From the IMG/VR virus record IMGVR_UViG_3300028800_000223, positions 1 through 35,177 of that record: a stretch of DNA of 35,177 nucleotides, one strand, 5' to 3'. Position 1 is the stretch's first letter. Each line of letters opens with the position of its first letter. The notes below the pieces were generated by a model. It was given only the letters and a program-made list of their open reading frames with translations. It had not been told where the DNA came from and searched no databases. The translations under genes were made by a program, and so were the position numbers. Positions 1 through 7,932 of this stretch are shown one piece after another. The DNA is from a virus.

Positions 1-252
1 ATCAATCCACAGGTATCGCGGCGTATAGCGTTGACTGACGACGGGAACGAGGATGTGTTCCATGATGGCTTGAAAGTGAGATCCGCCATGTGCGCCACAC
101 GTAGGGGTCTCGCCTTGCCAGTTTGGGACGAGCCATGAGATGTCGGGAGTAAATGAGGGAGGAAGGGCGACCGGCGCTTGAATGGAGCCGAGTAAAAAGT
201 CTCTTTTGTCTTTTGGTCGTTCTATAGCCCCTAACCGTGTGGGATCTTGCAT
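1..252 (-). CDS. Papain-like (C1A-type) cysteine peptidase, N-terminal part
   Basis: The first 84 codons of a gene are present; the rest lies beyond the left edge. A Gln at residue 46 sits six residues before Cys52 in the context WQGETPTCGAHGGSHF. This matches the oxyanion-hole Gln and nucleophile Cys spacing of papain-family peptidases (Q19/C25 in papain). The catalytic His and Asn would lie outside the window. No signal peptide is visible. The ATG follows a 32-nt leader without any G and without a Shine-Dalgarno site. The gene lies last in the late operon, after a small XhlA/holin-like membrane protein. A role in lysis or in attacking the host surface is therefore an inference; a virion-associated or host-directed protease is equally possible. 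Confidence 0.72.
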   Translation of the reverse strand, partial: MQDPTRLGAIERPKDKRDFLLGSIQAPVALPPSFTPDISWLVPNWQGETPTCGAHGGSHFQAIMEHILVPVVSQRYTPRYLWID

Positions 253-308
253 TGTTTTAATTGTGATTGTTTATTGATATTTGTCGAGGATGCTCCCGTG
301 GATAGCGT

Positions 309-536
309 CTATCGGTTGTTGTATTTGATAATGAGTATCCAGCCGATGATTATGACGGCTACAGTCAATACGCCGATCGCGGACCATACCCAGCGCTCAA
401 TCAATCGAATCCGTAACTCGTGGTCGGTAATCTGCGTCTTGGTCGTATCCTTCATCTCCTGCATTGCCTCTTTTAGCACTTTTATATCGCCGCGCATGTC
501 GAGGAGGATGTCGTGGTCTGATTCGGGTTTCATCAT
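309..536 (-). CDS. XhlA/holin-like small membrane protein
   Basis: This is a 75-residue protein, starting at the ATGATG at 536/533. A charged helical segment with heptad-like spacing (residues about 10-48) is followed by one strong transmembrane segment (about 50-70) and a short basic tail ending KYNNR. This architecture resembles XhlA-type haemolysin/holin accessory proteins, which sit next to endolysins. The reading frame is open further upstream to 647, but that would overlap the fibre gene and adds a low-quality, basic N-terminus, so the internal start is preferred. The leader before the start is A/C-rich without a Shine-Dalgarno site. Adjacency to the papain-like peptidase suggests a two-gene lysis or exit cassette. 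The function is inferred from topology and position only. Confidence 0.6.
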   Translation of the reverse strand: MMKPESDHDILLDMRGDIKVLKEAMQEMKDTTKTQITDHELRIRLIERWVWSAIGVLTVAVIIIGWILIIKYNNR

Positions 537-603
537 TGATGGTGTTATTGAGCGTCGGAAAGGATGTTTTCTCTTTGTGTGGTTCGCTCTTCGTTCATGC
601 TTT

Positions 604-2319
604 TTATGCGAACTCAGTATTCTTTGCGACCATTGAATATCCTGCACCTCCCGCGCCGCCGCCAGCTGAACCGCCGCCGCCGTTCCCGCCGATTGCCGCG
701 CCGCCGCCAGCTGAAAAATAACCCGAAGAAGCCGAAGAACCGCCCGTAGTAGTTATCGTTCCCGTATTTGCCGTGAGCGTGTTGTAGAGAATGACCACCG
801 TTCCGCCCCCACCGGCGCCACCGTCGCCAGTCGCGTTTGTACCCGCAGCATTTATCGTTCCCGTGAAGTTCAATGCACCTGCGCTTTCGATATATAATGC
901 TCCCGCTCCGCTCTTGCTTACCGATACAGAACCGCCGCCACCGCTTGCTCCGCAAATAAGGGGGATATATTTTGAACCGCTCAATGTCAGTCCCGATGAT
1001 ATGCTCGCCGCTGAAATAAAGATGCCCGCCCCTCCATTTGAACTTCCACCCGCAGCTCCTCCTCCTTGTGGCGTAACGACAAAATTGGAAGTTCCATAGT
1101 TGCCAGTTGTTTGTGCCGCAACCGATTGACCGCCCATTCCCACTGTGCTGATAAGTGCCGTGGCGGACGAGGTGAGGATAACATTCCCTTGGGATTTCAA
1201 AATGACGATAGTGCCATTCGTGTTCGGGTTGGAGAACGTGATATATCCCGTTCCCGTGATGCTGATGCTCGTGTAGTTTTTAATGACGACGGCAGCATTG
1301 CCGAGGTTGATATTCGTCGCACCGCTTGTGGCGGATAATGCGCCGTCCGCGCCGGTGCCGCCGAACTTGGCAGAAGCCACTGGATTACCGCCTACAAAAA
1401 GACCAATTCCCGCATAGATATTTTTCCCGTATATGTTATTCCATTCATAGCTCGATGAGCCGAGCGAGCGTGTGTCCGCCGCATCGGGAATAAGGTCATC
1501 GGGAATTGCGCCGAGCGTCGGTCCAGCGGTTACGGAAGGGCGTACGTCGTTCAAGATATATCCTTGACCGCTTTGCTGGTTCTCGTTATCGTAAAGCGCC
1601 GTTTCCGAGACGACGTTATAGAGTTCGCAGATGGCGAGCTTGTTTGCGGGATATGCCGGAGCGGACGGCGAGGCGTTTTCCGTTCCCGTCGTCCAAGCGA
1701 GCGTTCCGGATGTATCGATCGTGAGGACATCGATGCGGGGATTCGATACAGGACCGGCGGCGGTCGGAGTCGAGGCGCCGGTAAAGAGATAGCGCGTGCC
1801 GTTGATGTAATAGGTTCCATCTTCTACGTAGAGCTGCATGGTCTGCGCGGCCCATGTTCCACTCGTCACGGTGGTCGTGATGTTGAAGCTCGTAAGCGAG
1901 GCGCTGGCACCGTTCACGTTTTTGTTAGGCGAGAAAGGCACGATGTTCGTGCTCGATCCGGGCCATGCCCAGCCGACGTACTGAATGAGCGCTTGATTGG
2001 GACCGGAGAGTGCGATAAAAGTCGATGTGGTGAGATCCGGCCGGCGTAGCGCGGAGATGAGGTTCGTGACAAAGCCGAGCGCGGTGCCTGGCGCTTTCAC
2101 GTCACCGGGATTCGTCGGTGTGCCAGTGACGGCCGTGAAGACGACGCTTGTCCCGTTGACGACAAAGGTGACAGTCTGTCCGCTCGTCGGTGTGGTGCCT
2201 AATGCGAGTGCCCCGAGCTGCTGATGCGCAAGAAGAAAACTTCCACCGCGCGCGTCGTCGCGCCGCGTGTTGTGATCGGTGGCAAGAATCGATTGAACGC
2301 CAAGAGGTCGTGACTTCAT
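604..2319 (-). CDS. Tail fibre / receptor-binding protein with polyglycine-rich tip
   Basis: This 571-residue protein starts with an ATGA overlap on the preceding tail gene. The N-terminal about 290 residues are beta-rich and end in a PDAADTRSLGSSSYEWNNIYG segment, which resembles the fibre-shaft repeats that precede receptor-binding domains. From about residue 400 the chain is dominated by glycine clusters (GGGAAGGSSNGGAG, SAGGGAAIGGNGGGG). This composition recalls the polyglycine-II sandwich of distal adhesins such as gp38 of Salmonella phage S16. The protein is likely to be exposed at the tail tip and to decide host binding. The glycine-rich DNA contains a 20-bp perfect direct repeat (651-670 and 696-715), a possible site of recombination-driven variation. 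The family assignment is by architecture. Confidence 0.75.
   Translation of the reverse strand: MKSRPLGVQSILATDHNTRRDDARGGSFLLAHQQLGALALGTTPTSGQTVTFVVNGTSVVFTAVTGTPTNPGDVKAPGTALGFVTNLISALRRPDLTTSTFIALSGPNQALIQYVGWAWPGSSTNIVPFSPNKNVNGASASLTSFNITTTVTSGTWAAQTMQLYVEDGTYYINGTRYLFTGASTPTAAGPVSNPRIDVLTIDTSGTLAWTTGTENASPSAPAYPANKLAICELYNVVSETALYDNENQQSGQGYILNDVRPSVTAGPTLGAIPDDLIPDAADTRSLGSSSYEWNNIYGKNIYAGIGLFVGGNPVASAKFGGTGADGALSATSGATNINLGNAAVVIKNYTSISITGTGYITFSNPNTNGTIVILKSQGNVILTSSATALISTVGMGGQSVAAQTTGNYGTSNFVVTPQGGGAAGGSSNGGAGIFISAASISSGLTLSGSKYIPLICGASGGGGSVSVSKSGAGALYIESAGALNFTGTINAAGTNATGDGGAGGGGTVVILYNTLTANTGTITTTGGSSASSGYFSAGGGAAIGGNGGGGSAGGGAGGAGYSMVAKNTEFA
651..715. repeat. 20-bp direct repeat in glycine-rich fibre tip
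   Basis: The same 20 bases (beginning CCGCGCCGCC and ending CAGCTGAA on the plus strand) occur at 651-670 and 696-715, exactly 45 nt (15 codons) apart. They encode the repeated SAGGGA motif of the fibre tip. The in-frame period allows repeat-unit gain or loss without frameshift. Confidence 0.85.
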
Positions 2320-2870
2320 GTGATGGTGATGTCAATTTCTAGAGTCGTGTCCGTTCCGGCCGACTTTGAATACGGCGATGCAAAGAGCGCGTGGTTGAAT
2401 AAATTTCCCGTACCGATGCTCGATGTACCGCCAATGAATGAACCGCATTCGTAATAGGTCCCATTCGCCAAGACGGCATCGGGAAAGAAGAACTGAAGCT
2501 GCGCAGTCTGAAACGCGAGGTCGGCAGCATAGGAGACTGGAGCGCGATTCGTCGGCGTTGTGAGGGCGGTATCAGAAGAAGCGGGAGACGTATTGCCGGT
2601 GCCGATCTCTCCCCACGCTATCCCCAGCGGAAAGCTGAAGGAGCCGTTGTACGCGCTCAAGAGATATTGCACGAGGATGTCGATGCCATAGCTAGATGAA
2701 TCAACAATGAGGTTCTTCTGCTCTACCGCAACCTTCCCGCCGGCGAGGAGCTCGCGCGCGAGTTCGGGTTTTCCTAACTCAACGAGGCTCTGATAGAGAT
2801 GGAGCGTACCTGCCGGATAGGAACGAATGATTATCTTGCCTGAAATTGATAATGCTTCCTTCTGGATCAT
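2316..2870 (-). CDS. Phage tail/baseplate structural protein
   Basis: This 184-residue protein lies between the hub-like protein and the glycine-rich fibre. The N-terminus is helical (residues 1-55). The rest is beta-rich, with GIAWGEIGTGNTSPASSDTAL in the middle, followed by AQLQFFFPDAVLANGTYYECG. This pattern is familiar from uncharacterised phage structural proteins that precede tail fibres. Its end overlaps the fibre start by ATGA, so the two are probably translationally coupled. It is the first gene behind the promoter-like element at 2897-2933. A collar or adaptor between hub and fibre is plausible but unproven. Confidence 0.65.
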   Translation of the reverse strand: MIQKEALSISGKIIIRSYPAGTLHLYQSLVELGKPELARELLAGGKVAVEQKNLIVDSSSYGIDILVQYLLSAYNGSFSFPLGIAWGEIGTGNTSPASSDTALTTPTNRAPVSYAADLAFQTAQLQFFFPDAVLANGTYYECGSFIGGTSSIGTGNLFNHALFASPYSKSAGTDTTLEIDITIT

Positions 2871-2896
2871 TGATGATGGTGGGCTATATTAGCTTC

Positions 2897-2933
2897 ATCT
2901 TAGCAAGCATAACAATTCTGTATATGTGCATAG
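2897..2933 (-). promoter_or_regulatory. Extended -10 promoter-like element, copy 1
   Basis: On the minus strand a TGC-extended -10 box TAAGAT (2902-2897) is separated by 17 nt from ATATAC (2925-2920), which is itself preceded by TATGCAC. The same arrangement recurs at 14604-14639. It occupies the short gap between the hub stop codon (2937) and the start at 2870. A transcript from here would have a 5' leader of about 20 nt. It probably drives the receptor-binding and lysis-like genes. The -35 hexamer is far from consensus, so the call rests on the repeat, the spacing and the extended -10. Confidence 0.55.
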
Positions 2934-2936
2934 TTT

Positions 2937-4412
2937 CTAGGAGTAGACCGCAAAGCCGTAGCGGGGTTGCGGAGTGGTGGCGCCGTACTTATAGGGTCGG
3001 GTGCCAGCGGTCGCGGTGACTGTATCGGCGATCGGTATTGTCTCAGCAACGGATACGAGGTTCTCGTTGACTGTGGAGTCATCCACCGTGGTCTGCGCGG
3101 CCTCTGTCTGGAGGATCATCGTCATAAGATCGGTGAACGTGACGGAGTCCGAGCCGATGCACTCCACTTGGTATTCGAGCATGCCGTTGGCTCCAGGTGC
3201 GTAGCCTGTCGCTTCAACGCGCTTGATGACGAGCTGCTTATTGATCCCGAACGCCGGCAGGTTGACCTTGATCGCCTGGCCGATCGCGCAACCGGGTACG
3301 AGCGTCTTGAACTTCACGTCATAGACCGGATGACCGAACTGGAGAATCTGTGCCTGCGCGCGGGCCTGCGCCTCGGGGACAGTGGTGATCTTCGAATCGA
3401 CGATAACGCCCTGGATCTCGCCGTAGGTCGTAACGCTCGCGGCATTCGATGCATGGGCGACGATCGGTACTTTCGCGTTGCCATAGACTTTGACCGTATG
3501 GCCGGAACCGGGCGCGCCGGCGGTGAACTGAATCCATCGCTGCGCATCGTTGTAAAGCACCTGGACGCTACCGGGACTTGTCTGGTTCGCGATGCCTACG
3601 GTCTGCGCCACGCCGTCGAGGGTGACGGTGATCGTGCTCGAATCGTACGGATATGAGGTCGTGAAGAACTGCGTGACGCCGTCAGTCAGGAAGCTGTCCG
3701 GCGTGTTGCCGGCGGTGAAGGCTTTGGTGTAGGTACCCCCGATGACGTATACGCTGTTCTGCATGTTTTGCAGACTGAGGTCCACGTCGAGAGAGTTCCA
3801 TTCGATCTCGCCACTTGTGGCATCGATCGTGATCGGTGCGGTGCCTCCCTCACTCACGGCGCTCTCTACATCGCCAAGGAAGAAATGGACGTCCTTGCTC
3901 GGATCGATGTACCAATCCCAGCCAATAAGCTTCGCGAGCGATTCGAGCGCCTTGGTTGGCTGCTGATAATTAAATTTGATGGACGGGATGAGAAAGTTGC
4001 CGACCTGGACATGGTTCGTGGTAAACCCTTTGCCGGCGCAGAAGGTGGAAACGATGTCCGCCACGATCGCTGAAGGGTCCATCATTGCGTAGTTCTTCTT
4101 CACGAGGGTGCCGTCGAAGCTGTAACCCCAGTCTGAGACCGTGATCTGCCATGTGAGAAGCAAGCCGGAAACAGTTGCCTCCACTTCGGTCACCGTTCCG
4201 CCAAAGATGACGCCGGTGGAGTCATAGAGCTTGATAATATTCCCGATCACTGGAACGGTGATCGCGGGGTATGTCTGACCGGAGCCCTGCCGGACGGAGA
4301 ACTTGAGCGTCGCGTTTTCCTTGGTGAGAACGGAGACACAGTCGATAGTTTTCCAATCGACGCTCGATGAGATGTCGGCCCCTTGGCAGGTGAGATAAAT
4401 GGGGTTGGCCAT
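2937..4412 (-). CDS. Tail hub / baseplate protein (gp27/Tal-like)
   Basis: This 491-residue protein follows the tape measure with its ATG one base after the upstream stop, as tail hub genes usually do. The N-terminal about 90 residues form a beta-domain. A middle section (about 105-200) holds VADIVSTFCAGKGFT and ALESLAKLIGWDWYID, motifs I associate with gp27/gp44-like hub domains. A central insertion (about 235-320) with SYPYDSSTITVTLDGV looks like an added carbohydrate-binding or Ig-like module. The C-terminal part again resembles a hub barrel. No peptidoglycan hydrolase motif is visible. It probably caps the tail tube and carries the fibres. The call rests on position and pattern. Confidence 0.7.
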   Translation of the reverse strand: MANPIYLTCQGADISSSVDWKTIDCVSVLTKENATLKFSVRQGSGQTYPAITVPVIGNIIKLYDSTGVIFGGTVTEVEATVSGLLLTWQITVSDWGYSFDGTLVKKNYAMMDPSAIVADIVSTFCAGKGFTTNHVQVGNFLIPSIKFNYQQPTKALESLAKLIGWDWYIDPSKDVHFFLGDVESAVSEGGTAPITIDATSGEIEWNSLDVDLSLQNMQNSVYVIGGTYTKAFTAGNTPDSFLTDGVTQFFTTSYPYDSSTITVTLDGVAQTVGIANQTSPGSVQVLYNDAQRWIQFTAGAPGSGHTVKVYGNAKVPIVAHASNAASVTTYGEIQGVIVDSKITTVPEAQARAQAQILQFGHPVYDVKFKTLVPGCAIGQAIKVNLPAFGINKQLVIKRVEATGYAPGANGMLEYQVECIGSDSVTFTDLMTMILQTEAAQTTVDDSTVNENLVSVAETIPIADTVTATAGTRPYKYGATTPQPRYGFAVYS

Positions 4413-4413
4413 A

Positions 4414-6132
4414 TTAGACGGCGTAGTTCTTTACACGGATCTGCTGCGTGATAGTCTTTGCGATTTGGTCGGTGAGTTGGCGGACACTCTGGGCGTTCAG
4501 GAACATTCCGCCATCGATGTGGATGATGATCTGTGGCTGTACGACCCCGCCGCCAGCGCCCATGCTCGAAAGTGGCACAACGGCTTCAGGGCCTCCTTCG
4601 CCGATCAGGGCGAGAGTAGGCCCTGTGACGATGCCTCCGGCGGCAAGCATGGGAATGTCTGGGATGTTGAATCCGAGGTTGACCGATGGCGTGGAGATCT
4701 TTGTTCCCGGAATGGAGATGGACGGGATATTGACATGAATAGCATCAAGCGCATTGATAAAGGCATTGATTGCCTGGATCTCGTAATTAATGCCGGCTTT
4801 GATGGTGTTTTTAATGACATCCCATATTGTCGTAAGAACATCGCTCATATCGTTCCACGCGGTGCTCCAGACACTTTTCACTTCGTTGAGCGACGTTTCG
4901 AAAAGATTCGTGAGCCATGCCCACGTGTTGGTGAAAAAGCTTTTGATAACGGTCCAAATGGCCATGATGTCATCGCTCAGGGACTGCCAGTTGGCGATGA
5001 TGATGGAAGCAAGGAGTACGACAAGAGCGATCAAAATGGCGAACGGCGCCCCGAGAAGCGCGACGGCGATCGCAAGGGTGCCGAAAATGACGAGCAGTGA
5101 ACCCATCACGACAAGGAGCCCTCCGAGGACGCCAACGAATATGAGAATGACCTCGGTGAGCTTCTGATGCTTTTGCGTGAAGTTGTCCACTGCATCGATG
5201 ACCTTGACGAGCCACTGAAGCAATTGCGTTAGGATTGGGAGTTGCGTGCTTCCCATATCGGACATCAATTTATTGAAACTCTGCATTGCGACGGCGAGCT
5301 GGCCCGTGAGCGTATCGGCGTATGCTTGCGCTTGGCCGTTCACGGCTCCCTGCACTGCCTCAAGCGCGCTCATCCCGGAAAGTCCGTCTTTGATCTGGAT
5401 ACCGTAAGTGGCGAGCGCGCGGCCCTGGCCGTTCATGGCGAGAATAACTTGGTTCGTGGCCGTTGCTAAATCGATGTTCTTCGCACGGGCAAGGTCCATC
5501 GCGGCTTGGTTGACCTGCATGGCCTCACTCATGCTCTTGGTCGCCGTGAATGCCTGCGAGAGACTCCGTGTGCTGTCAGCGAGGGAGAATCCGAGCGCGA
5601 CATTACTCTGAGCCTGCGTATCAAGCTTCCCGGTGATGTCATCGACGGACTGGCCGTTAAGGTCCTCAGAATTTGTGAGAAGATCTAGTTGCTGCTGATA
5701 CTTCTCCATATTTATCTGCGCGGTGGCAATGGCCGCCGCGGCCTTCGCATGTGACGCAGCGGACTTCTCCGCTGACCCGGTATTCGTATCGAGCGTAGCG
5801 GTGGCTTGTTGGATGGTTGCCTTATAGCCGTCGATCTTGTCTTTAAGGAAAGTGACCTGGGTGGTATATGCGCCGGTCGATTGGCTTGCACCTTGCATCG
5901 CGTCTACGACTGCCTGGTGGAGATTGTCCTGTGACTCTTGAACCTGCGCTGCTGAATCGACAACGCCGGCATACGCCGCGGTGAGGGTTGCGCCGATGGC
6001 CCCGAGTTCGACGCCGGTGCTCATCGCTTCCTGGCCAACCTGCTTCAGATTGTTCTGCGCACCCTGAATAGCCGCGGCGCTTTGGTCAACGGCTTGAATG
6101 AGGATTTCCAGAACGGTCTGTGAGGCAGCCAT
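4414..6132 (-). CDS. Tape measure protein
   Basis: This 572-residue protein sets tail length and is ejected with the DNA. Residues 1-300 are Ala/Gln-rich helices. A strongly hydrophobic double or triple membrane segment lies at about 326-382. The C-terminal segment contains AGGIVTGPTLALIGEGGPEAV, a hallmark near the end of many tape measures. At about 1.5 angstrom per residue the length predicts a tail near 85 nm (inference). It lies directly after the tail chaperone and a tiny membrane protein and before the hub gene, the canonical place. The start ATG is preceded by an A/C-rich leader without Shine-Dalgarno. Confidence 0.9.
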   Translation of the reverse strand: MAASQTVLEILIQAVDQSAAAIQGAQNNLKQVGQEAMSTGVELGAIGATLTAAYAGVVDSAAQVQESQDNLHQAVVDAMQGASQSTGAYTTQVTFLKDKIDGYKATIQQATATLDTNTGSAEKSAASHAKAAAAIATAQINMEKYQQQLDLLTNSEDLNGQSVDDITGKLDTQAQSNVALGFSLADSTRSLSQAFTATKSMSEAMQVNQAAMDLARAKNIDLATATNQVILAMNGQGRALATYGIQIKDGLSGMSALEAVQGAVNGQAQAYADTLTGQLAVAMQSFNKLMSDMGSTQLPILTQLLQWLVKVIDAVDNFTQKHQKLTEVILIFVGVLGGLLVVMGSLLVIFGTLAIAVALLGAPFAILIALVVLLASIIIANWQSLSDDIMAIWTVIKSFFTNTWAWLTNLFETSLNEVKSVWSTAWNDMSDVLTTIWDVIKNTIKAGINYEIQAINAFINALDAIHVNIPSISIPGTKISTPSVNLGFNIPDIPMLAAGGIVTGPTLALIGEGGPEAVVPLSSMGAGGGVVQPQIIIHIDGGMFLNAQSVRQLTDQIAKTITQQIRVKNYAV

Positions 6133-6153
6133 TATTTGGCGGTGGTGTCTTCG

Positions 6154-6291
6154 TTATTCCGATTCGATATATCGGTTGATGCTTTTGCCCGTTCTGCGCA
6201 GGAGCCGGTAGAAAGTATATGCACGCTTTGCGCCAACGTACGCGCCCACCCCGACAAGAACTAAGAGAACGATGCCGATGAAAATGCCCAT
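6154..6291 (-). CDS. Small single-pass membrane protein
   Basis: This 45-residue protein begins MGIFIGIVLLVLVGVGAYVG, one N-terminal membrane segment, and ends with a basic, Arg/Lys-rich tail. The start is supported by a perfect AAGGTCGAA motif 24 nt upstream and a 26-nt G-free leader. It sits between the frameshifted tail chaperone and the tape measure, a slot normally without a gene. The family is unknown. A role in DNA ejection, membrane anchoring of assembly or lysis control is conceivable but not shown. Confidence 0.7.
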   Translation of the reverse strand: MGIFIGIVLLVLVGVGAYVGAKRAYTFYRLLRRTGKSINRYIESE

Positions 6292-6315
6292 GATGGTAAG
6301 GATTATTGTTTAGGG

Positions 6316-6324
6316 TTCGACCTT
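6316..6324 (-). promoter_or_regulatory. AAGGTCGAA leader motif, 24 nt before start at 6291
   Basis: The minus strand carries AAGGTCGAA exactly 24 nt before ATG. The bases in between contain no G. This is one of five identical copies that all precede start codons by 20-26 nt; see the leader finding. Confidence 0.7.
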
Positions 6325-6376
6325 TTGTCTTACCTTAACTAATGCCTCATTTTGGGCGTTTTGGCAAGGAGCGCTA

Positions 6377-6900
6377 CTACTTATTCCTGCGCTTGGATTC
6401 CTCGGCTTCTTCTTGCATCATGCTGAGGATCACGTCGATGAACCATTTCGGCTGGGACTGGAATTGCTCCCAATCCCATTTCATCTCGCGGCAGACGAGC
6501 GCCGCGACCATGGCGGGCTTGAGCTCGGCGCGACCGAGGGTGAAGAAACTGCGCCAGATCTGTGATACTTCACCCTCTAAAAATTTCCGTCTGCGAGGCC
6601 TTTGACCTCGTTCAGGATGGCCGTGTATTCGGTGACAGGAAGGTCCTGCAACCGCTCCGCGACGTTATCCGCAGAGTTATCGAGCGATAGGACTGCCGCT
6701 TCTACGAGCTTCACGTTGCGCTGAATTCCGATGAGGAGAGAAAGGCGCGGATTCTTGTCGTCCGCGGAGATCTCCTGCGACTTGAAAAGCTCGGAGAGCA
6801 CGTTGTTCACCTCGCGCGCGGTGAGATACTCCTTGACGACGACGGTGTGACCGAGCGGAGTGGTGATCTCTCGCGTTGGCCGGGTTGTTAATTCTGACAT
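6377..6900 (-). CDS. Tail assembly chaperone fusion (GT-type), made by -1 frameshift
   Basis: A minus-one shift at 6586-6580 joins the 107-residue zero-frame protein to 67 further residues, giving about 174 residues. The downstream part begins LEGEVSQIWRSFF and contains a typical T-like domain: conserved Trp/Phe, Leu-rich helices and a charged EEAEESKRRNK end. It has no start codon near its beginning and opens exactly at the slippery site, so it makes sense only as a frameshift extension. The position between tail tube and tape measure is the classic one for lambda G/GT. The fusion would bind the tape measure and recruit tube subunits while being absent from the virion. Confidence 0.85.
6577..6900 (-). 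CDS. Tail assembly chaperone, zero-frame product (G-type)
   Basis: This 107-residue protein ends at TAG (6579-6577), immediately after the slippery heptamer. It starts MSELTTRPTREITTPLGHTV, consistent with a short beta-hairpin followed by helices (VNNVLSELFKSQ). It is the shorter of two tail chaperones expected from one gene. The ATG has a perfect AAGGTCGAA motif 24 nt upstream and a 26-nt G-free leader. It follows the tail tube gene directly. Confidence 0.85.
   Translation of the reverse strand: MSELTTRPTREITTPLGHTVVVKEYLTAREVNNVLSELFKSQEISADDKNPRLSLLIGIQRNVKLVEAAVLSLDNSADNVAERLQDLPVTEYTAILNEVKGLADGNF
6580..6586 (-). other. Programmed -1 ribosomal frameshift site A-AAT-TTT
   Basis: On the minus strand the zero frame reads GGA AAT TTT TAG. 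The heptamer A AAT TTT fits X-XXY-YYZ exactly. Slipping one base back gives AAA TTT and continues TTA GAG GGT into an open frame of 67 codons that ends at 6377. The zero-frame stop directly behind the site would favour pausing. Confidence 0.85.
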
Positions 6901-6924
6901 TATGGTGAGGATTTTGATTTATGG

Positions 6925-6933
6925 TTCGACCTT
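6925..6933 (-). promoter_or_regulatory. AAGGTCGAA leader motif, 24 nt before start at 6900
   Basis: This is a perfect copy of the nonamer, overlapping the stop codon of the tail tube gene (TAA followed by GG). Twenty-four bases lie between it and the ATG, none of them G. Confidence 0.7.
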
Positions 6934-7930
6934 AGTAGCTGGATACAGTATTCGTGAGCACTGTAGTGATCATTGCGCTGTCGGCAAGCTTGTACGTTGC
7001 CTTGAACTTGACGGTCTGGTAAACGAGGTCTTTCACCTTGATCGGGCGGCTGAGCTCAGTGAAGTAGACCTGGTTGAGCGTGACTTTGAGCTCCGGGTTC
7101 GTCGAGACGCCGAGCGTGACATCGGTGTTCTTGATGTCCACGAGCATGGCCTGGCCGACGTTAGGGGTCGCGAGAAACACGGTCTTGAAGTCGGTATTGT
7201 TCTGGTACACGGCCTCAAGTTGTCCCTCCACCTTGAACTCCTTATTGAGGAAGTCCGCGGGTGCGACGCTGCCCAATACCTCCTGGTCCTCAATGTTCTC
7301 GTCAACTGTGAGCTTGAACGACTTTAAGGCGATTGCGGTAGCACCGGAAAGTCCGGCGATGGCCGTTGCGTACTTGAAGATCATGTACTGCGGGATGAAG
7401 CGATTCTCGTTGACGATCGCCGGCGTGAATGCCGACTGCGCGGCGCCTTTTTGGGCGCGGGCGGAGAATGAGAGCGTGACGAACTTTTTCAACTCGACAT
7501 CAACCTCCAACTTATGCACGACGCCGTTCGCGTGCGAGTAATCCACTCCGGTGAGCGGGTCATGGATGAAGAAGGTGAGCGACTGGTGCTGCGCGGATTC
7601 GCCAACGGTGAACGTGTGGTCATAGACCACCGATTCGCCGGCGTGCGTCGTGTGCGCATAGCTGCCGAAGAGCGAATAGAACAGTGGGCCGGCGCTTTGG
7701 TCGGTGAGCGGACACTTGAACGTGCCATCCGCGTAGTTCTTGACGCGGTACTGTGTGATGGAGTCCTCAATAACGCCTATTGCCTGGTCGGCGGTGACGT
7801 TATCTGCCTTCTCATCGAAGCTGAGATCGTCGAACGGCGACCAATATGTTGCGGCAGATACGGCGGTCCCGCGGGTGGTCTCCTTTGCGAATCCCCAGTT
7901 GAATAGTCTTCCAATTCCTTTTACTGACAT
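6932..7930 (-). CDS. Major tail tube protein
   Basis: This 332-residue beta-rich protein has an N-terminus GRLFNWGFAKETTRGTAVSA that is typical of phage tail tube proteins (Phage_tube family). Further on it contains GPLFYSLFGSYA and FFIHDPLTGVDYSHANG. The gene precedes the frameshifted chaperone and tape measure. It should polymerise as hexameric rings to form the non-contractile tube; no sheath gene is seen, which argues for a siphovirus. The start ATG lies 2 nt after the upstream stop and has an AAGGTCGAA motif 26 nt before it, inside the upstream coding sequence. Confidence 0.85.
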   Translation of the reverse strand: MSVKGIGRLFNWGFAKETTRGTAVSAATYWSPFDDLSFDEKADNVTADQAIGVIEDSITQYRVKNYADGTFKCPLTDQSAGPLFYSLFGSYAHTTHAGESVVYDHTFTVGESAQHQSLTFFIHDPLTGVDYSHANGVVHKLEVDVELKKFVTLSFSARAQKGAAQSAFTPAIVNENRFIPQYMIFKYATAIAGLSGATAIALKSFKLTVDENIEDQEVLGSVAPADFLNKEFKVEGQLEAVYQNNTDFKTVFLATPNVGQAMLVDIKNTDVTLGVSTNPELKVTLNQVYFTELSRPIKVKDLVYQTVKFKATYKLADSAMITTVLTNTVSSY

Positions 7931-7932
7931 GG

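Noticed and set aside
2967-5100. Plus-strand frames of about 230 codons opposite the hub and tape measure genes
   Set aside because: They lie wholly inside well-supported minus-strand tail genes and show shadow-like composition.
6311-6324. GGTTCGA sequences as tRNA T-loops
   Set aside because: The surrounding bases give no acceptor or anticodon stem at any of the sites; the sequence belongs to the leader motif.
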